In this document: piece by piece, positions 8,127 through 17,163 of the stretch | Position numbering within the stretch: the stretch's first letter is position 1 | Layout of the letters: every line of letters starts with the position of its first letter | Translations under genes and position numbers: made by a program | From: Dyadobacter luticola | GTDB taxonomy: Bacteria; Bacteroidota; Bacteroidia; Cytophagales; Spirosomataceae | Direction of reading: 5' to 3' | Assembly: GCF_005860805.1 (NCBI RefSeq) | Contig: NZ_VCEJ01000002.1 | Coordinates: 2,216,375-2,280,374 of the forward strand | DNA length: 64,000 nt | Notes under the pieces: generated by a model | The model's input: only the letters and a program-made list of their open reading frames with translations | Told to the model about the DNA's origin: nothing | Databases searched by the model: none

Positions 8127-9140
8127 ATGCTTTACGTCGTCATTACCTTTCTCTGGGCCTCCATTCTCCTCTACCTGCTCCTCGGCGGGGCCGATTATGG
8201 AGCGGGAATCATCGAGCTTTTCACCTCGCGGAAAAATAAAGAAATTACGCGCAAAACATTGTATTCTGCCATCGGGCCGATCTGGGAAGCCAACCACATG
8301 TGGCTGATCATTGCCATCGTGATTCTCTTCGTCGGGTTTCCAGTGATTTATTCTACCATGTCGGTCAACATGCACATTCCACTGACAATCATGCTGTTAG
8401 GCATTATCGCAAGAGGTACCGCCTTCACATTCCGGCATTACGATGCGGTGGTGGACGATATGCAGAGCATTTACAATACCATTTTCGCCATATCCAGCTT
8501 CATCACGCCTCTTTTTCTGGGTATCATCGCCGGAAGCACTGTTTCCGGACATATCGATCCCGGCGCAACAGATTTTCTTTCGGCCTACATTTTCAGCTGG
8601 CTGCATTGGTTTGCCATCACGGTTGGCTTGTTTACGGTGGCGATCTGCGGGTTTCTAGCTTCGGTATACCTAATTGGCGAGTCGGACAATGACCACGACC
8701 GGCTGCGGTTTGCGCACAAAGCGCAGTTTTTCAACATTGCGGCGGTGGTTTGCGGGATGCTCGTTTTTGCAGCGTCCCTTTATGAACACATCCCGCTGAT
8801 CGAGTGGGTGTTTGGGAACTGGGTAGGCAGGATCGCCATCATTTCGGCAACCTTGTCACTGATTTTGATGTGGTACCTTTTGTATCACGGAAAAATCGGC
8901 CTGTTGCGGCCGCTGGCAGGGTTTCAGGTGACGATGATTTTGCTGACCACCACCTATAAGCATTTCCCGAAAATCGTATTACTGAAAGGCGGCGGCTACT
9001 TGTCGCTGATGGAACATTCGGGCCAGGAGAAAACTTTGGAGGCGCTGGGGCTGGCGCTTTTAATCGGCAGCGTTTTTATCCTGCCAGCCTTGTTTTATCT
9101 GATTTATAGTTTTCAAAAAAGGCCACTGGAAGTACATTAA
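8127..9140 (+). CDS. cydB: Cytochrome bd-type quinol oxidase subunit II
   Basis: A 337-residue polytopic membrane protein, paired with CydA as the non-catalytic structural subunit. It contains the conserved GGADYGAG and GPIWEANHMWLI stretches typical of the CioB/CydB family (GPVWEANHVWLI in relatives). The start codon follows the cydA stop by four bases, so the two are translated from one message. The stop lies three bases from the end of the convergent DKNYY gene, leaving no room for a dedicated terminator. Confidence 0.95.
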   Translation: MLYVVITFLWASILLYLLLGGADYGAGIIELFTSRKNKEITRKTLYSAIGPIWEANHMWLIIAIVILFVGFPVIYSTMSVNMHIPLTIMLLGIIARGTAFTFRHYDAVVDDMQSIYNTIFAISSFITPLFLGIIAGSTVSGHIDPGATDFLSAYIFSWLHWFAITVGLFTVAICGFLASVYLIGESDNDHDRLRFAHKAQFFNIAAVVCGMLVFAASLYEHIPLIEWVFGNWVGRIAIISATLSLILMWYLLYHGKIGLLRPLAGFQVTMILLTTTYKHFPKIVLLKGGGYLSLMEHSGQEKTLEALGLALLIGSVFILPALFYLIYSFQKRPLEVH

Positions 9141-9143
9141 ATG

Positions 9144-9872
9144 CTATTTTAGCTTCAAACCCCTTTTGTAAAAACCGCTTTTATCCTTCGCATCCACACG
9201 TCCATCCGAACCATCGGTCACCGCAAAAGTGCCGGAATCTGCATTTTCTAAAACCCTGGAAACCGGCGCCGATCCGCCGGGCGCATTATAGTCGATAGAA
9301 GAATAAAAGACCTGCCGGCTGTCTTTGGAGTAATGATCATTTAAAACCCGAAACGATTTCGCATCCGCCCCGGCGATTTCTACGCGATGGAAGTAAACCT
9401 TCTTGTTGTCCTTCGAAAACCCGCTTTCCAGCACCTGAAAAGTGGCCGCATCTACCCCAGCAAATAGTTTTCCCTCAAAAAATACTTGGCGTGCATCTTT
9501 GGCGTAACCCCATTTCAGCAAGCTAAAACTGGCCGCATCTGCCTCACCAAGGATCGTTACCAGATTATGTTTCACTGAAAAATATTCCTGGCCTTTGCGG
9601 TAAGTATCACAATAGTAAACGTGCTGCCCGTCCTTCGCGTAATGTTCGTTCAAAGCCGCAAAACTTGCGCTATCGCTGTCTGTGATGGCGGTATTTTTGT
9701 AAAAAGCGCCGATTTCATCTTTGGCAAATACATTATTGAGCGTCTTGACTCGGCTAACCGGCTGACGGTCAAGCACGTTGCCTTTGTAAACCCAGTTGTC
9801 GTCCTTTTTCTGGTAGGGCGAAGAAGTGTCGGGACGGCCGAAAAGAAAGGAAAAAATGCCCATGGTGTTCAT
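9144..9872 (-). CDS. DKNYY-repeat protein
   Basis: A 242-residue protein built of repeated units of about 30-40 residues. Each has an aromatic-(A/S)KD-x2-(Q/K)-V-(Y/F)(Y/F) core: YAKDGQHVYY, YAKDARQVFF, FSKDNKKVYF and YSKDSRQVFY. This is the DKNYY family pattern, of unknown function, often found in Bacteroidota. The first 20 residues (GIFSFLFGRP) are hydrophobic but too short for a clear signal peptide, so location is uncertain. A TAAGTTTG -7-like box lies at 9907-9914, without a good -33 partner. No operon partner. Confidence 0.75.
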   Translation of the reverse strand: MNTMGIFSFLFGRPDTSSPYQKKDDNWVYKGNVLDRQPVSRVKTLNNVFAKDEIGAFYKNTAITDSDSASFAALNEHYAKDGQHVYYCDTYRKGQEYFSVKHNLVTILGEADAASFSLLKWGYAKDARQVFFEGKLFAGVDAATFQVLESGFSKDNKKVYFHRVEIAGADAKSFRVLNDHYSKDSRQVFYSSIDYNAPGGSAPVSRVLENADSGTFAVTDGSDGRVDAKDKSGFYKRGLKLK

Positions 9873-10056
9873 CTTAAATGGTATAGTGTAATGCTGGTAA
9901 ATGTTCCAAACTTACCTGGAAGGGCCTCCGAATGCGTTCAACAATTTAGCGAACGGTCATTCTTTTTATCCAGCGACACATAAAAAAATCTTGATTCCTT
10001 TGCATTGTTTTGTTTTACTTTACATCCTGACCTCGACCATTTAATTCCTGACCTCT

Positions 10057-11310
10057 ATGACCGATCGTAAAACGCGGCTGGCTGTTGTTCTGATCACATC
10101 TTTGTTTTTTCTCTGGGGCTTTGCCCTCAATTTAAACCCGATTTTAATCCCGCATTTAAAAAAGGCCTGTCAACTCACTGACTTCCAATCCGCACTGATC
10201 GATTCCGCTTCTTATATTGCCTATTTTCTGATCGCGCTGCCGGCCGGATTGTTCATGAAAAAGTATGGTTACAAGGCTGGAATTACGCTCGGTTTGCTCC
10301 TTTTCGCCCTCGGAACTTTTCTGTTTTACCCCGCTGCTGAGATGCGGCATTTCGGGTTTTTCCTTTTTGCCTTATTCATCATTGCCAGCGGCTTGACGAT
10401 GCTCGAAACTGCTGCGAATCCCTACATTACCGTGCTGGGCGACGCCGATTCTGCCACGCAGCGGCTCAATTTTGCGCAATCATTCAATGGTCTGGCTGCA
10501 TTTCTGGCGCCTCTGATGGGCGGTACCTTTATTCTTTCCGGCAAAACACTATCGGAAACCGAGCAGCTCGCCATGTCAGAATCCGAGCTCAATACCTATC
10601 TCAATGCCGAGGCTTCTTCCGTACAAATGCCATTTGTTCTGATAGGCTTGGTGGTGCTTTTTGTCGCATTAATGTTCTGGCGGACGCCGCTGCCCGAAAT
10701 CAGGGATGAAGAAGAAACTCCCGGGAAAGTGCAGGGCTCGATTTGGGGCGAGAAAAACCTCATTTTAGGTACGACAGCACAGTTTTTCTATGTCGGCGCG
10801 CAGGTTTGTATCAGCAGCTTTTTTATCCGCTTTTCTGACAAAGTGGCGGGTATTGATGAAAAAACAGCCGCCTATCTCCTCTCCGGGGCATTTCTAAGCT
10901 TTATGATCGGTCGATTTATCGGCACTTACCTCATGCGTTTCATCGCGCCGCCAAGGCTCCTGGCCATTTACAGTGTAGTTAATGTAGTTCTCCTGATCAT
11001 CGCCGTTTTCACCACCGGCATGTTCTCGGTTTACGCATTGGTCGGCGTCGAATTTTTCATGTCCATCATGTTCCCGACCATCTTCGCGCTCAGTATCCGC
11101 GGTTTGGGCGAAAAAACAAAAATCGGTTCATCACTCGTCATTATGTCCATCGTCGGTGGCGCCGTTTTCCCCGTCATCATGGGCCAGGTTTCAGATATTT
11201 CATCAATTCAAAAGGCTTATATAGTACCTGCGGTATGTTTTCTGGTAGTATTATATTTCGCTTTGAAGAATAATTCGATCAAGACTGTGACGCTGGGCGC
11301 AGCGCATTAA
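10057..11310 (+). CDS. FucP-type sugar MFS transporter
   Basis: A 417-residue major facilitator with about 12 membrane segments. The start (LFFLWGFALNLNPILIPHLKK) fits the L-fucose:H+ symporter family, shown here only by LFFLWGFALNLNPILIP. The segment TMLETAANPYITVLG also fits that family, with acidic and Asn residues used in sugar and proton coupling. It should import a monosaccharide with protons. FucP relatives take up fucose, galactose, glucose or N-acetylglucosamine, so the neighbours matter: a sugar-dehydrogenase-like SDR and a zinc dehydrogenase follow. I infer an oxidative deoxysugar or hexose route. Confidence 0.88.
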   Translation: MTDRKTRLAVVLITSLFFLWGFALNLNPILIPHLKKACQLTDFQSALIDSASYIAYFLIALPAGLFMKKYGYKAGITLGLLLFALGTFLFYPAAEMRHFGFFLFALFIIASGLTMLETAANPYITVLGDADSATQRLNFAQSFNGLAAFLAPLMGGTFILSGKTLSETEQLAMSESELNTYLNAEASSVQMPFVLIGLVVLFVALMFWRTPLPEIRDEEETPGKVQGSIWGEKNLILGTTAQFFYVGAQVCISSFFIRFSDKVAGIDEKTAAYLLSGAFLSFMIGRFIGTYLMRFIAPPRLLAIYSVVNVVLLIIAVFTTGMFSVYALVGVEFFMSIMFPTIFALSIRGLGEKTKIGSSLVIMSIVGGAVFPVIMGQVSDISSIQKAYIVPAVCFLVVLYFALKNNSIKTVTLGAAH

Positions 11311-11315
11311 TTTCC

Positions 11316-11434
11316 ATTGTCATGCTGAGCGCAGTCGAAGCACGCTTCTGACTTGGCACAACGCTTTTTTGCAGCCTGCTCAACCAGAGACGTGCTTCGA
11401 CCGCCCGGCGGCCCGGTCCGCTCAGCATGACAAC
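11316..11434. repeat. Imperfect palindromic repeat between the MFS gene and the SDR gene
   Basis: The left arm TTGTCATGCTGAGCG-CAGTCGAAGCACG (11317-11344) is matched in reverse by the right arm ending CGCTCAGCATGACAA (to about 11433). The right arm carries an extra GC-rich insert of about 17 bases, and about 46 bases separate the arms. The GTCATGCTGAGCG...GTCGAAGCA wording resembles dispersed REP-like intergenic repeats that I recall from Bacteroidota genomes. It lies wholly between genes and may act as a terminator or an attenuator in the operon. Confidence 0.6.
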
Positions 11435-11473
11435 ATTAAAACGATATTTCTAAAAGAACTTCAAAAACATAAA

Positions 11474-12262
11474 ATGGATTTAAAACTTAAAAATAAAATC
11501 ATCATCGTGACCGGTGGCGCCAAAGGCATTGGCGAGGGGATTGTTAAGGTTTTGGCTGGTGAAGGCGCTATACCGGTGATTGTGGGGCGAAATGCGGCGG
11601 ATAACCAGAAAATGGTGGACGAACTTGCTGCTGCCGGATACGAATCTTTTCAGGTCGTGGCAGAGCTGACCCGCCCGGAGGAATGTGAAAAAGCAGTAGC
11701 TGCGGTGTTGGACAAATATGGCCGGATTGAAGGCTTGATCAACAATGCGGGTGTAAATGATGGCGTAGGTCTGGAAAATGGGAATTACGAGGCGTTCATA
11801 GCTTCGCTGCATAAAAATGTGGTGCATTATTATCTGATGGCGCAACATGCGCTGCCTGCATTGAAAGAATCCAAGGGTGCGATCGTCAACATTAGCTCGA
11901 AAACGGCCGATACAGGCCAGGGAGGCACTTCTGCGTATGCTGCTGCAAATGGTGGCCGTAATGCATTGACCCGCGAGTGGGCCGTGGAATTGCTGAAATA
12001 TGGTATCCGCGTCAACTCAGTGATTGTAGCAGAATGCTGGACGCCGCTTTATGAAAAATGGATCGAGACGTTGCCTAATCCGAAAGAAAAGTTGGAAGAA
12101 ATTGTATCCAAAATTCCACTGGAAAACCGCATGACGACTTCGGAAGAAATCGCGAATATGACCGTTTTCCTGCTTTCGGAGCGTTCGAGCCATACTACCG
12201 GGCAGCTTATTTACGTCGATGGCGGCTATGTTCACTTAGACCGCGCGCTTGCTAATTCTTAA
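11474..12262 (+). CDS. SDR-family dehydrogenase, possibly L-fucose dehydrogenase-like, with Asn at the catalytic Lys position
   Basis: A 262-residue short-chain dehydrogenase. I start it at ATG 11474 because the upstream extension would run through the palindromic repeat. Seen: the NAD(P) motif TGGAKGIGEG near the N-terminus, NNAG, the Ser of NISS, Tyr155, and a C-terminal ILYVDGG-like end. The catalytic Y-x3-K reads YAAAN, so the Lys is Asn159 (codon AAT at 11948-11950). The C-terminal WTPLYEKW and LPNPKEKL stretches recall the HSD17B14/L-fucose dehydrogenase group. With a FucP-type permease before it and a zinc dehydrogenase four bases after it, oxidation of an imported sugar is likely. Substrate remains inferred. 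Confidence 0.8.
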   Translation: MDLKLKNKIIIVTGGAKGIGEGIVKVLAGEGAIPVIVGRNAADNQKMVDELAAAGYESFQVVAELTRPEECEKAVAAVLDKYGRIEGLINNAGVNDGVGLENGNYEAFIASLHKNVVHYYLMAQHALPALKESKGAIVNISSKTADTGQGGTSAYAAANGGRNALTREWAVELLKYGIRVNSVIVAECWTPLYEKWIETLPNPKEKLEEIVSKIPLENRMTTSEEIANMTVFLLSERSSHTTGQLIYVDGGYVHLDRALANS

Positions 12263-12265
12263 TTT

Positions 12266-13279
12266 ATGGACATTTTAGTTTGCAACACACCCGGCACCTT
12301 GTCTTACCACGAGGCCGAAATGCCAGTTTCTGAGGAAGGACACAGCATTATCAAAATCAAAAGGATCGGAATTTGCGGAACCGATTTGCATGCTTTTGAA
12401 GGCACGCAGCCATTTTTCAATTACCCAAGAATCTTAGGTCACGAACTGGCAGGGGAAATTGTCGAAACCGATCGCATCGATTTTCAGGTCGGCGAGGCGG
12501 TAACATTTATCCCTTATTTCAATTGCGGCAAATGTGTGGCCTGCCGAAATGGTAAGCCCAATTGCTGCACCAGCCTGAAAGTTTCCGGCGTGCATATCGA
12601 TGGCGGCATGGTGGAATATCTGTCTGTCCCCTCCTACTCGCTCGTGCACGGCGACGGCCTGACATTCGACGAACTCGCACTGGTGGAGCCGCTTGCAATC
12701 GGCGCGCATGGTGTGCGCCGCGCGAATGTACAACCGGACGAATTTGTGTTGGTGGTAGGCGCAGGCCCGATCGGACTTGGCACGATGGAATTTGCCCGGA
12801 TTGCCGGCGGCAAAGTCATCGCACTCGACATCAATGATGCGCGACTGGCTTTTTGCAAAGACAAACTCGGCGTAGAACACACGATTAATGGTCTCACACA
12901 GAATGTGATAGAACAATTGCAGGAAATCACCGGCGGCGATATGCCGACTGCCATCATTGACGCGACGGGAAATCTTCGCGCCATCAATACAGCATTCAGT
13001 TACCTCGCGCACGGCGGCACTTATGTTTTGGTAGGTTTGCAAAAAGGCGAGATCAGTTTCAGCCATCCCGAATTTCACAAGCGCGAGGCAACATTAATGA
13101 GCAGCCGCAATGCCACCCGTGAGGATTTCGAGCACGTGATACGCAGTATGAAAAGCGGCCAGGTTGACCCAAAAACTTACATTACGCATCGCGTTACTTT
13201 CAGTCAGGTGAAAGACGAATTTGAAAGCTGGCTCGACCCGGCGACGGGCGTGATCAAGGCAATGGTTTCGCTGGATTAA
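12266..13279 (+). CDS. Zinc-binding medium-chain alcohol dehydrogenase
   Basis: A 337-residue MDR enzyme. The catalytic zinc site is shown by GICGTDLHAFEG and GHELAGE. The structural zinc loop has four Cys (CGKCVACRNGKPNCC), and the Rossmann motif is VVGAGPIGLG. Relatives include sorbitol, threonine and galactonate/fuconate dehydrogenases. It is coupled to the SDR with a three-base gap and so should oxidise a polyol, keto-sugar or sugar acid in the same route as the preceding two genes. Its end nearly abuts the convergent efflux operon (two bases apart). Confidence 0.85.
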   Translation: MDILVCNTPGTLSYHEAEMPVSEEGHSIIKIKRIGICGTDLHAFEGTQPFFNYPRILGHELAGEIVETDRIDFQVGEAVTFIPYFNCGKCVACRNGKPNCCTSLKVSGVHIDGGMVEYLSVPSYSLVHGDGLTFDELALVEPLAIGAHGVRRANVQPDEFVLVVGAGPIGLGTMEFARIAGGKVIALDINDARLAFCKDKLGVEHTINGLTQNVIEQLQEITGGDMPTAIIDATGNLRAINTAFSYLAHGGTYVLVGLQKGEISFSHPEFHKREATLMSSRNATREDFEHVIRSMKSGQVDPKTYITHRVTFSQVKDEFESWLDPATGVIKAMVSLD

Positions 13280-13281
13280 TG

Positions 13282-14400
13282 TTAGTTAGTCTTTTTGTAA
13301 TTCAAAATCGCCCAGCCATTTAATACCACGGCCATCGCAGAAACTGCGGCCAGATGCGGCAAAACGTCTTTTAGGCCGCTGCCTTTGAGAATAATCATTC
13401 GCATGACCTCGATCATATAGCGTACCGGATTGAAGCGGGTGATGAACTTCGCCCAATCCGGCATGCTGTCGATGGAGGTAAAAAGTCCGCCGAGCAGGAT
13501 AAAAACCATCATAAAAAAGAACATGATGAACATCGCCTGCTGCTGGGTATCGCACAATGTGGAGACCAAAAGGCCGAAACCAAGGACTGTGAGCAAATAA
13601 ACCGCGATGAAAAGATAGAGCGTCAGCAAGCTCCCCACCGGCGCAATCCCGTAAATGACTCTTGCCAGAATAAGCCCGATGGTGAAGATGATGATTGCCA
13701 AAACCCAGAAAGGAATCAGCTTGCCGAGGATAAAAATGTGCTTTTTGATGGGCGTCACATTGATCTGCTCGATGGTACCGATCTCTTTTTCCTTCACAAT
13801 ATTTAAGGCCGACAAAAACCCGCCGACCATCGTCACCAGGATCGCGAGAATGCCCGGCACGATGAAGACTTTGTAATTCAAAACCGGATTGAACCAGTTG
13901 GACGCCACAATGTCAATCACCGGAAACTGGCTGTAACGCGGCTGCTGGACGAGCTGCATCCGCATATCGGCATTGAAAGCGCCGATAATGCTGCTCAGGT
14001 AACTACCGCCCAGGTTAGCCTTGGTACCGTTGATCGCATTCACCGCCACAAACAATCTCTGCTTGTCTTCCCGGATCAGGTTGCGCTCAAAACCCTGCGG
14101 GATTTCCAGGATCAGATCTGTTTTATCGGACTCGATCAGCTTGAATGCTTCATGAAAAGAACTATTATACCCCTGCAACCGGAAATAACCGGAGGCGATC
14201 ACTTTGGAAATCAGCTTCTGCGAGTAGGGCGATTTATCATGGTCCACCACCGCCAAATTCACATTTCGTACTTCATAATCCGCAGCCAAAGGCATGACTA
14301 TCAGCTGGATACAGGGCATGAAAAAGATTAGCGCCACGATCGCTTTGTCGCGGAATATCTGCCTGAATTCTTTTTTGAGTAAAAATCTGAGCGTTCTCAT
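13282..14400 (-). CDS. ABC-2 type export permease, second of a pair
   Basis: A 372-residue permease with one N-terminal membrane segment, a periplasmic domain of roughly 150 residues and a C-terminal group of five segments, the layout of YhhJ/YbhS/YbhR. GTIEQINVTPI matches the conserved cytoplasmic EKExGTxExLxVTP stretch that contacts the ATPase. The start codon overlaps the stop of the other permease by four bases, which argues for coupled translation and a heterodimeric channel. Last gene of the TetR-controlled efflux operon. Confidence 0.88.
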   Translation of the reverse strand: MRTLRFLLKKEFRQIFRDKAIVALIFFMPCIQLIVMPLAADYEVRNVNLAVVDHDKSPYSQKLISKVIASGYFRLQGYNSSFHEAFKLIESDKTDLILEIPQGFERNLIREDKQRLFVAVNAINGTKANLGGSYLSSIIGAFNADMRMQLVQQPRYSQFPVIDIVASNWFNPVLNYKVFIVPGILAILVTMVGGFLSALNIVKEKEIGTIEQINVTPIKKHIFILGKLIPFWVLAIIIFTIGLILARVIYGIAPVGSLLTLYLFIAVYLLTVLGFGLLVSTLCDTQQQAMFIMFFFMMVFILLGGLFTSIDSMPDWAKFITRFNPVRYMIEVMRMIILKGSGLKDVLPHLAAVSAMAVVLNGWAILNYKKTN

Positions 14401-15503
14401 TGCAGGCGTATTTTAAAGTTTTTCAAACTGATGGCTAACAAAAACAGCGTCATCCCGAGCAGGATCAATGTCTCTTTCCAAAGCGAACTAAAACCTAACC
14501 CTTTGATCATGATCGACTTGACAATAATGTAATACCATTTAGAAGGCACCATGTTGGAGATGATTTGCAGTGGCAGCGGCATGTTTTCGATCGGAAAAAG
14601 AAACCCGCTGAACATCATCGTCGGCAGCAGCATACCCATCAAAGAAATTAACATAGCAAATTGCTGGGAATCAGTTTTGATTGAAATAAAAATCCCCAGC
14701 GCTAGACAAGTAATGATAAATAATGTGCTTTCGGCGAAGAGCAGCGGCACACTGCCTTTGACGGGCAAGTCAAGCACAAAAACGCTCAGTAATAAAATGG
14801 CCGTCACATTGATCAGTGACAAGATCAGGTAGGGAAATGCTTTGGCAAAAATCACCAAAACCGGCTTAAATGGCGAAACGAGCAGGATTTCCATGGTTCC
14901 GGTCTCCTTTTCACGGACGATCGAAATCGCCGTCATCATGACCGAAACCAACATTAAAACCAGTGCCATCACACCCGGCACAAACCCCGGCGCGCCTTTG
15001 AGCTGCGGGTTGTACAAAAACCGCGTTTCAGGAATGATCTGATACGGGATTTCCAGGTTTTCGTTGATCTGGTTCTGGTATTCGAGAATGATCGCCGAGA
15101 GGTAATTGATGATCATATTGGCCGTGTTAATGTCCGTCGCGTCGGCAATGAGCTGGATTTGCGCCTTGTTACTGTGCAGCAGATCTTCATTGAAATTCAC
15201 CGGAATCACCACCACCGCCTTGATTTTCCCGGCCTGAAAAGTGGACATTATCTCTTTCTGCGTCAATGCGGCTTTGCTGATTTTGAAATAGCGGCTCGCG
15301 CCAATGTGCGTCAGGATCTGCTGCGAAGCATTGTCTTTGGCATAATCCACCACCAGAATCTCCGAATCCTTGACCTCGTTGGTCAATGCAAACCCGAAAA
15401 GCAGGATCTGTGCAATCGGCATTCCGAAGAGGATCAGCAGCGTCCGGCGGTCGCGGAGGACGTGGTAAAATTCCTTTCTGACAAATGATATGAACTGTTT
15501 CAT
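14397..15503 (-). CDS. ABC-2 type export permease, first of a pair
   Basis: A 368-residue permease of the same type as its neighbour, with REKETGTMEILLVSP as the ATPase-contact stretch and five C-terminal membrane segments. It starts two bases after the stop of the ATPase gene 15506-16252. Together the two permeases should form the inner-membrane pore of a tripartite exporter. In E. coli the equivalent YbhS/YbhR exports toxic cations and some antibiotics; the substrate here is not readable from sequence. Confidence 0.88.
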   Translation of the reverse strand: MKQFISFVRKEFYHVLRDRRTLLILFGMPIAQILLFGFALTNEVKDSEILVVDYAKDNASQQILTHIGASRYFKISKAALTQKEIMSTFQAGKIKAVVVIPVNFNEDLLHSNKAQIQLIADATDINTANMIINYLSAIILEYQNQINENLEIPYQIIPETRFLYNPQLKGAPGFVPGVMALVLMLVSVMMTAISIVREKETGTMEILLVSPFKPVLVIFAKAFPYLILSLINVTAILLLSVFVLDLPVKGSVPLLFAESTLFIITCLALGIFISIKTDSQQFAMLISLMGMLLPTMMFSGFLFPIENMPLPLQIISNMVPSKWYYIIVKSIMIKGLGFSSLWKETLILLGMTLFLLAISLKNFKIRLQ

Positions 15504-15505
15504 GG

Positions 15506-16252
15506 CTAATCTCCTCGTTTTGCGCTCCGGGCGAGCTGGTAAAACACTTCATCCATCGAACTCACGCCGAAGCTCCTTTTCAGATTCGTAGGCGAGTCCA
15601 AAACCTCGATCCGACCGTCCACCATGATGGATATCCGGTTGCAATATTCGGCCTCATCCATATAATGTGTCGTCACGAAAATGGTAATGCCGCGCTCGGC
15701 CGCTTCGTAGATCAGGTCCCAGAATTGCCGCCGGGTTACCGGGTCCACGCCGCCGGTTGGCTCGTCGAGGAACACGATTTTGGGCTCGTGTAAAATCGCG
15801 ACAGAGAAGGATAACTTCTGCTTCCAGCCCAGGGGTAGCGACCCGACGAGTTTTTTTGCTTCGGATTTCAAGCCCAACCGGTTCAGCAGTTCCTCTGTTT
15901 TTGTCTCAATTTGCTGGTCAGTCAAGCCATAGATCCCGCCAAAAAATTCAATGTTCTCTTTGACCGTCAGGTTTTCGTAAAGTGAAAACTTCTGGCTCAT
16001 ATAGCCAATGTTCCGCTTGATCTGCTCGGTTTGGGTGTAGACATCGAAGCCCGCAATGCTGGCTTTGCCGGAACTCGGTGTCGACAGCCCGCATAACATG
16101 CGCATCGCCGTCGTTTTTCCCGCACCATTCGCGCCTAGGAACCCGAAAATCTCGCCTTTATTCACTTCAAATGTGATTTCATTAGTCGCAATAAAATCAC
16201 CGAAACGTTTGGTCAGCTTGTCGCAAACGATCACTTTTTCGCCCTGCGCCAT
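15506..16252 (-). CDS. ABC transporter ATP-binding protein (second of a pair)
   Basis: A 248-residue nucleotide-binding domain. It has Walker A GANGAGKTT, Walker B IVFLDEPTGGVDP and an H-loop in FVTTHYMDE. The signature loop reads LPLGWKQ rather than LSGGQ, as also found in the C-terminal half of fused YbhF-like ATPases. It should therefore pair with the neighbouring ATPase, whose signature is canonical, to form an asymmetric heterodimer. Start and stop overlap those of its neighbours. Confidence 0.9.
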   Translation of the reverse strand: MAQGEKVIVCDKLTKRFGDFIATNEITFEVNKGEIFGFLGANGAGKTTAMRMLCGLSTPSSGKASIAGFDVYTQTEQIKRNIGYMSQKFSLYENLTVKENIEFFGGIYGLTDQQIETKTEELLNRLGLKSEAKKLVGSLPLGWKQKLSFSVAILHEPKIVFLDEPTGGVDPVTRRQFWDLIYEAAERGITIFVTTHYMDEAEYCNRISIMVDGRIEVLDSPTNLKRSFGVSSMDEVFYQLARSAKRGD

Positions 16253-17163
16253 CAGTGTAACAGTTTGATAAATGAATCCTCGATCGTCGCTTCAATGCTT
16301 TTGATCTCGACGCCGGTCAGCTGCTTTTCCGCCAAAAACCGCTCAAATTCCTCCATATTTTTCATCTGGTCTTTAAAAGTGGCGTGCGCATATTCGCCGA
16401 AAGCATAGCTGTTCAAGGTGCCCGGATAATTTTCCAGGACTTTCAGCAGCGGGTACATTTCGTTGGCTTTGATCGCGTACAATTTTTCCCGATAGGCTTT
16501 CACGATGTCGTCGGGGGTGTCGATGGAGAGGATTTTGCCGCCCTGCATCAGCGCAATGCGGTCACAGAGAGAAGCTTCGTCCATATAAGGTGTGGAAACG
16601 ATGATGGTAATGTTCTGTTCTTTCAGTCTTCTCAGCATTTCCCAGAACTCTTTGCGGGAAACCGGATCGACGCCCGTAGTAGGTTCGTCCAGAAATAAAG
16701 TGGTCGGCTTGTGGATCAATGCGCAGCATAAAGCCAGTTTTTGCTTCATTCCGCCAGACAATTTACCCGCCCGCCGCTTTTTGAAAGGCTCGATCTGCAC
16801 GTAAATGTCTTTGATCAAATCGTAGTTTGCCTCGATCGTCGTCCCGAAAACCGTCGCGAAAAAACTCAGGTTTTCTTCGATGGTCAGATCCTGGTAAAGC
16901 GAGAACTTGACGGGCATATAACCCACTGTATTTCTGATACTTTTAAAATCTTTGACCACATCAAAACCATCCACGGAAGCAGTTCCGCTGTCGGCCAGAA
17001 GCAATGTGGTCAGTATCCTGAAAATGCTCGTCTTACCCGCCCCGTCCGGCCCGATGAGGCCAAAAAGCTCGCCTTTTGCAACCGAAAACGAGATATTATC
17101 CACGGCAAGCGTCTTTTCCTTGCCGTACGTTTTCGTCATATTTTGTACTACGACCGCTTCCAT
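16252..17163 (-). CDS. ABC transporter ATP-binding protein (first of a pair)
   Basis: A 303-residue ATPase. It has Walker A GPDGAGKTS, a canonical LSGGMKQK signature, Walker B TLFLDEPTTGVDP, and a C-terminal extension of about 70 residues typical of drug or lantibiotic export ATPases. It corresponds to the N-terminal half of E. coli YbhF, where the two ATPases are fused into one chain. Its ATG shares one base with the adaptor stop codon, and its stop overlaps the next ATG, so the operon is tightly coupled. Confidence 0.9.
   Translation of the reverse strand: MEAVVVQNMTKTYGKEKTLAVDNISFSVAKGELFGLIGPDGAGKTSIFRILTTLLLADSGTASVDGFDVVKDFKSIRNTVGYMPVKFSLYQDLTIEENLSFFATVFGTTIEANYDLIKDIYVQIEPFKKRRAGKLSGGMKQKLALCCALIHKPTTLFLDEPTTGVDPVSRKEFWEMLRRLKEQNITIIVSTPYMDEASLCDRIALMQGGKILSIDTPDDIVKAYREKLYAIKANEMYPLLKVLENYPGTLNSYAFGEYAHATFKDQMKNMEEFERFLAEKQLTGVEIKSIEATIEDSFIKLLH

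Noticed and set aside
11369..11473. N-terminal extension of the SDR gene by 35 codons
   Set aside because: It would translate the right half of the palindromic repeat; the ATG at 11474 begins exactly where SDR similarity begins.
12434..13078. 214-codon minus-strand ORF inside the zinc dehydrogenase
   Set aside because: It is the antisense shadow of the zinc dehydrogenase, whose motifs are all on the plus strand.
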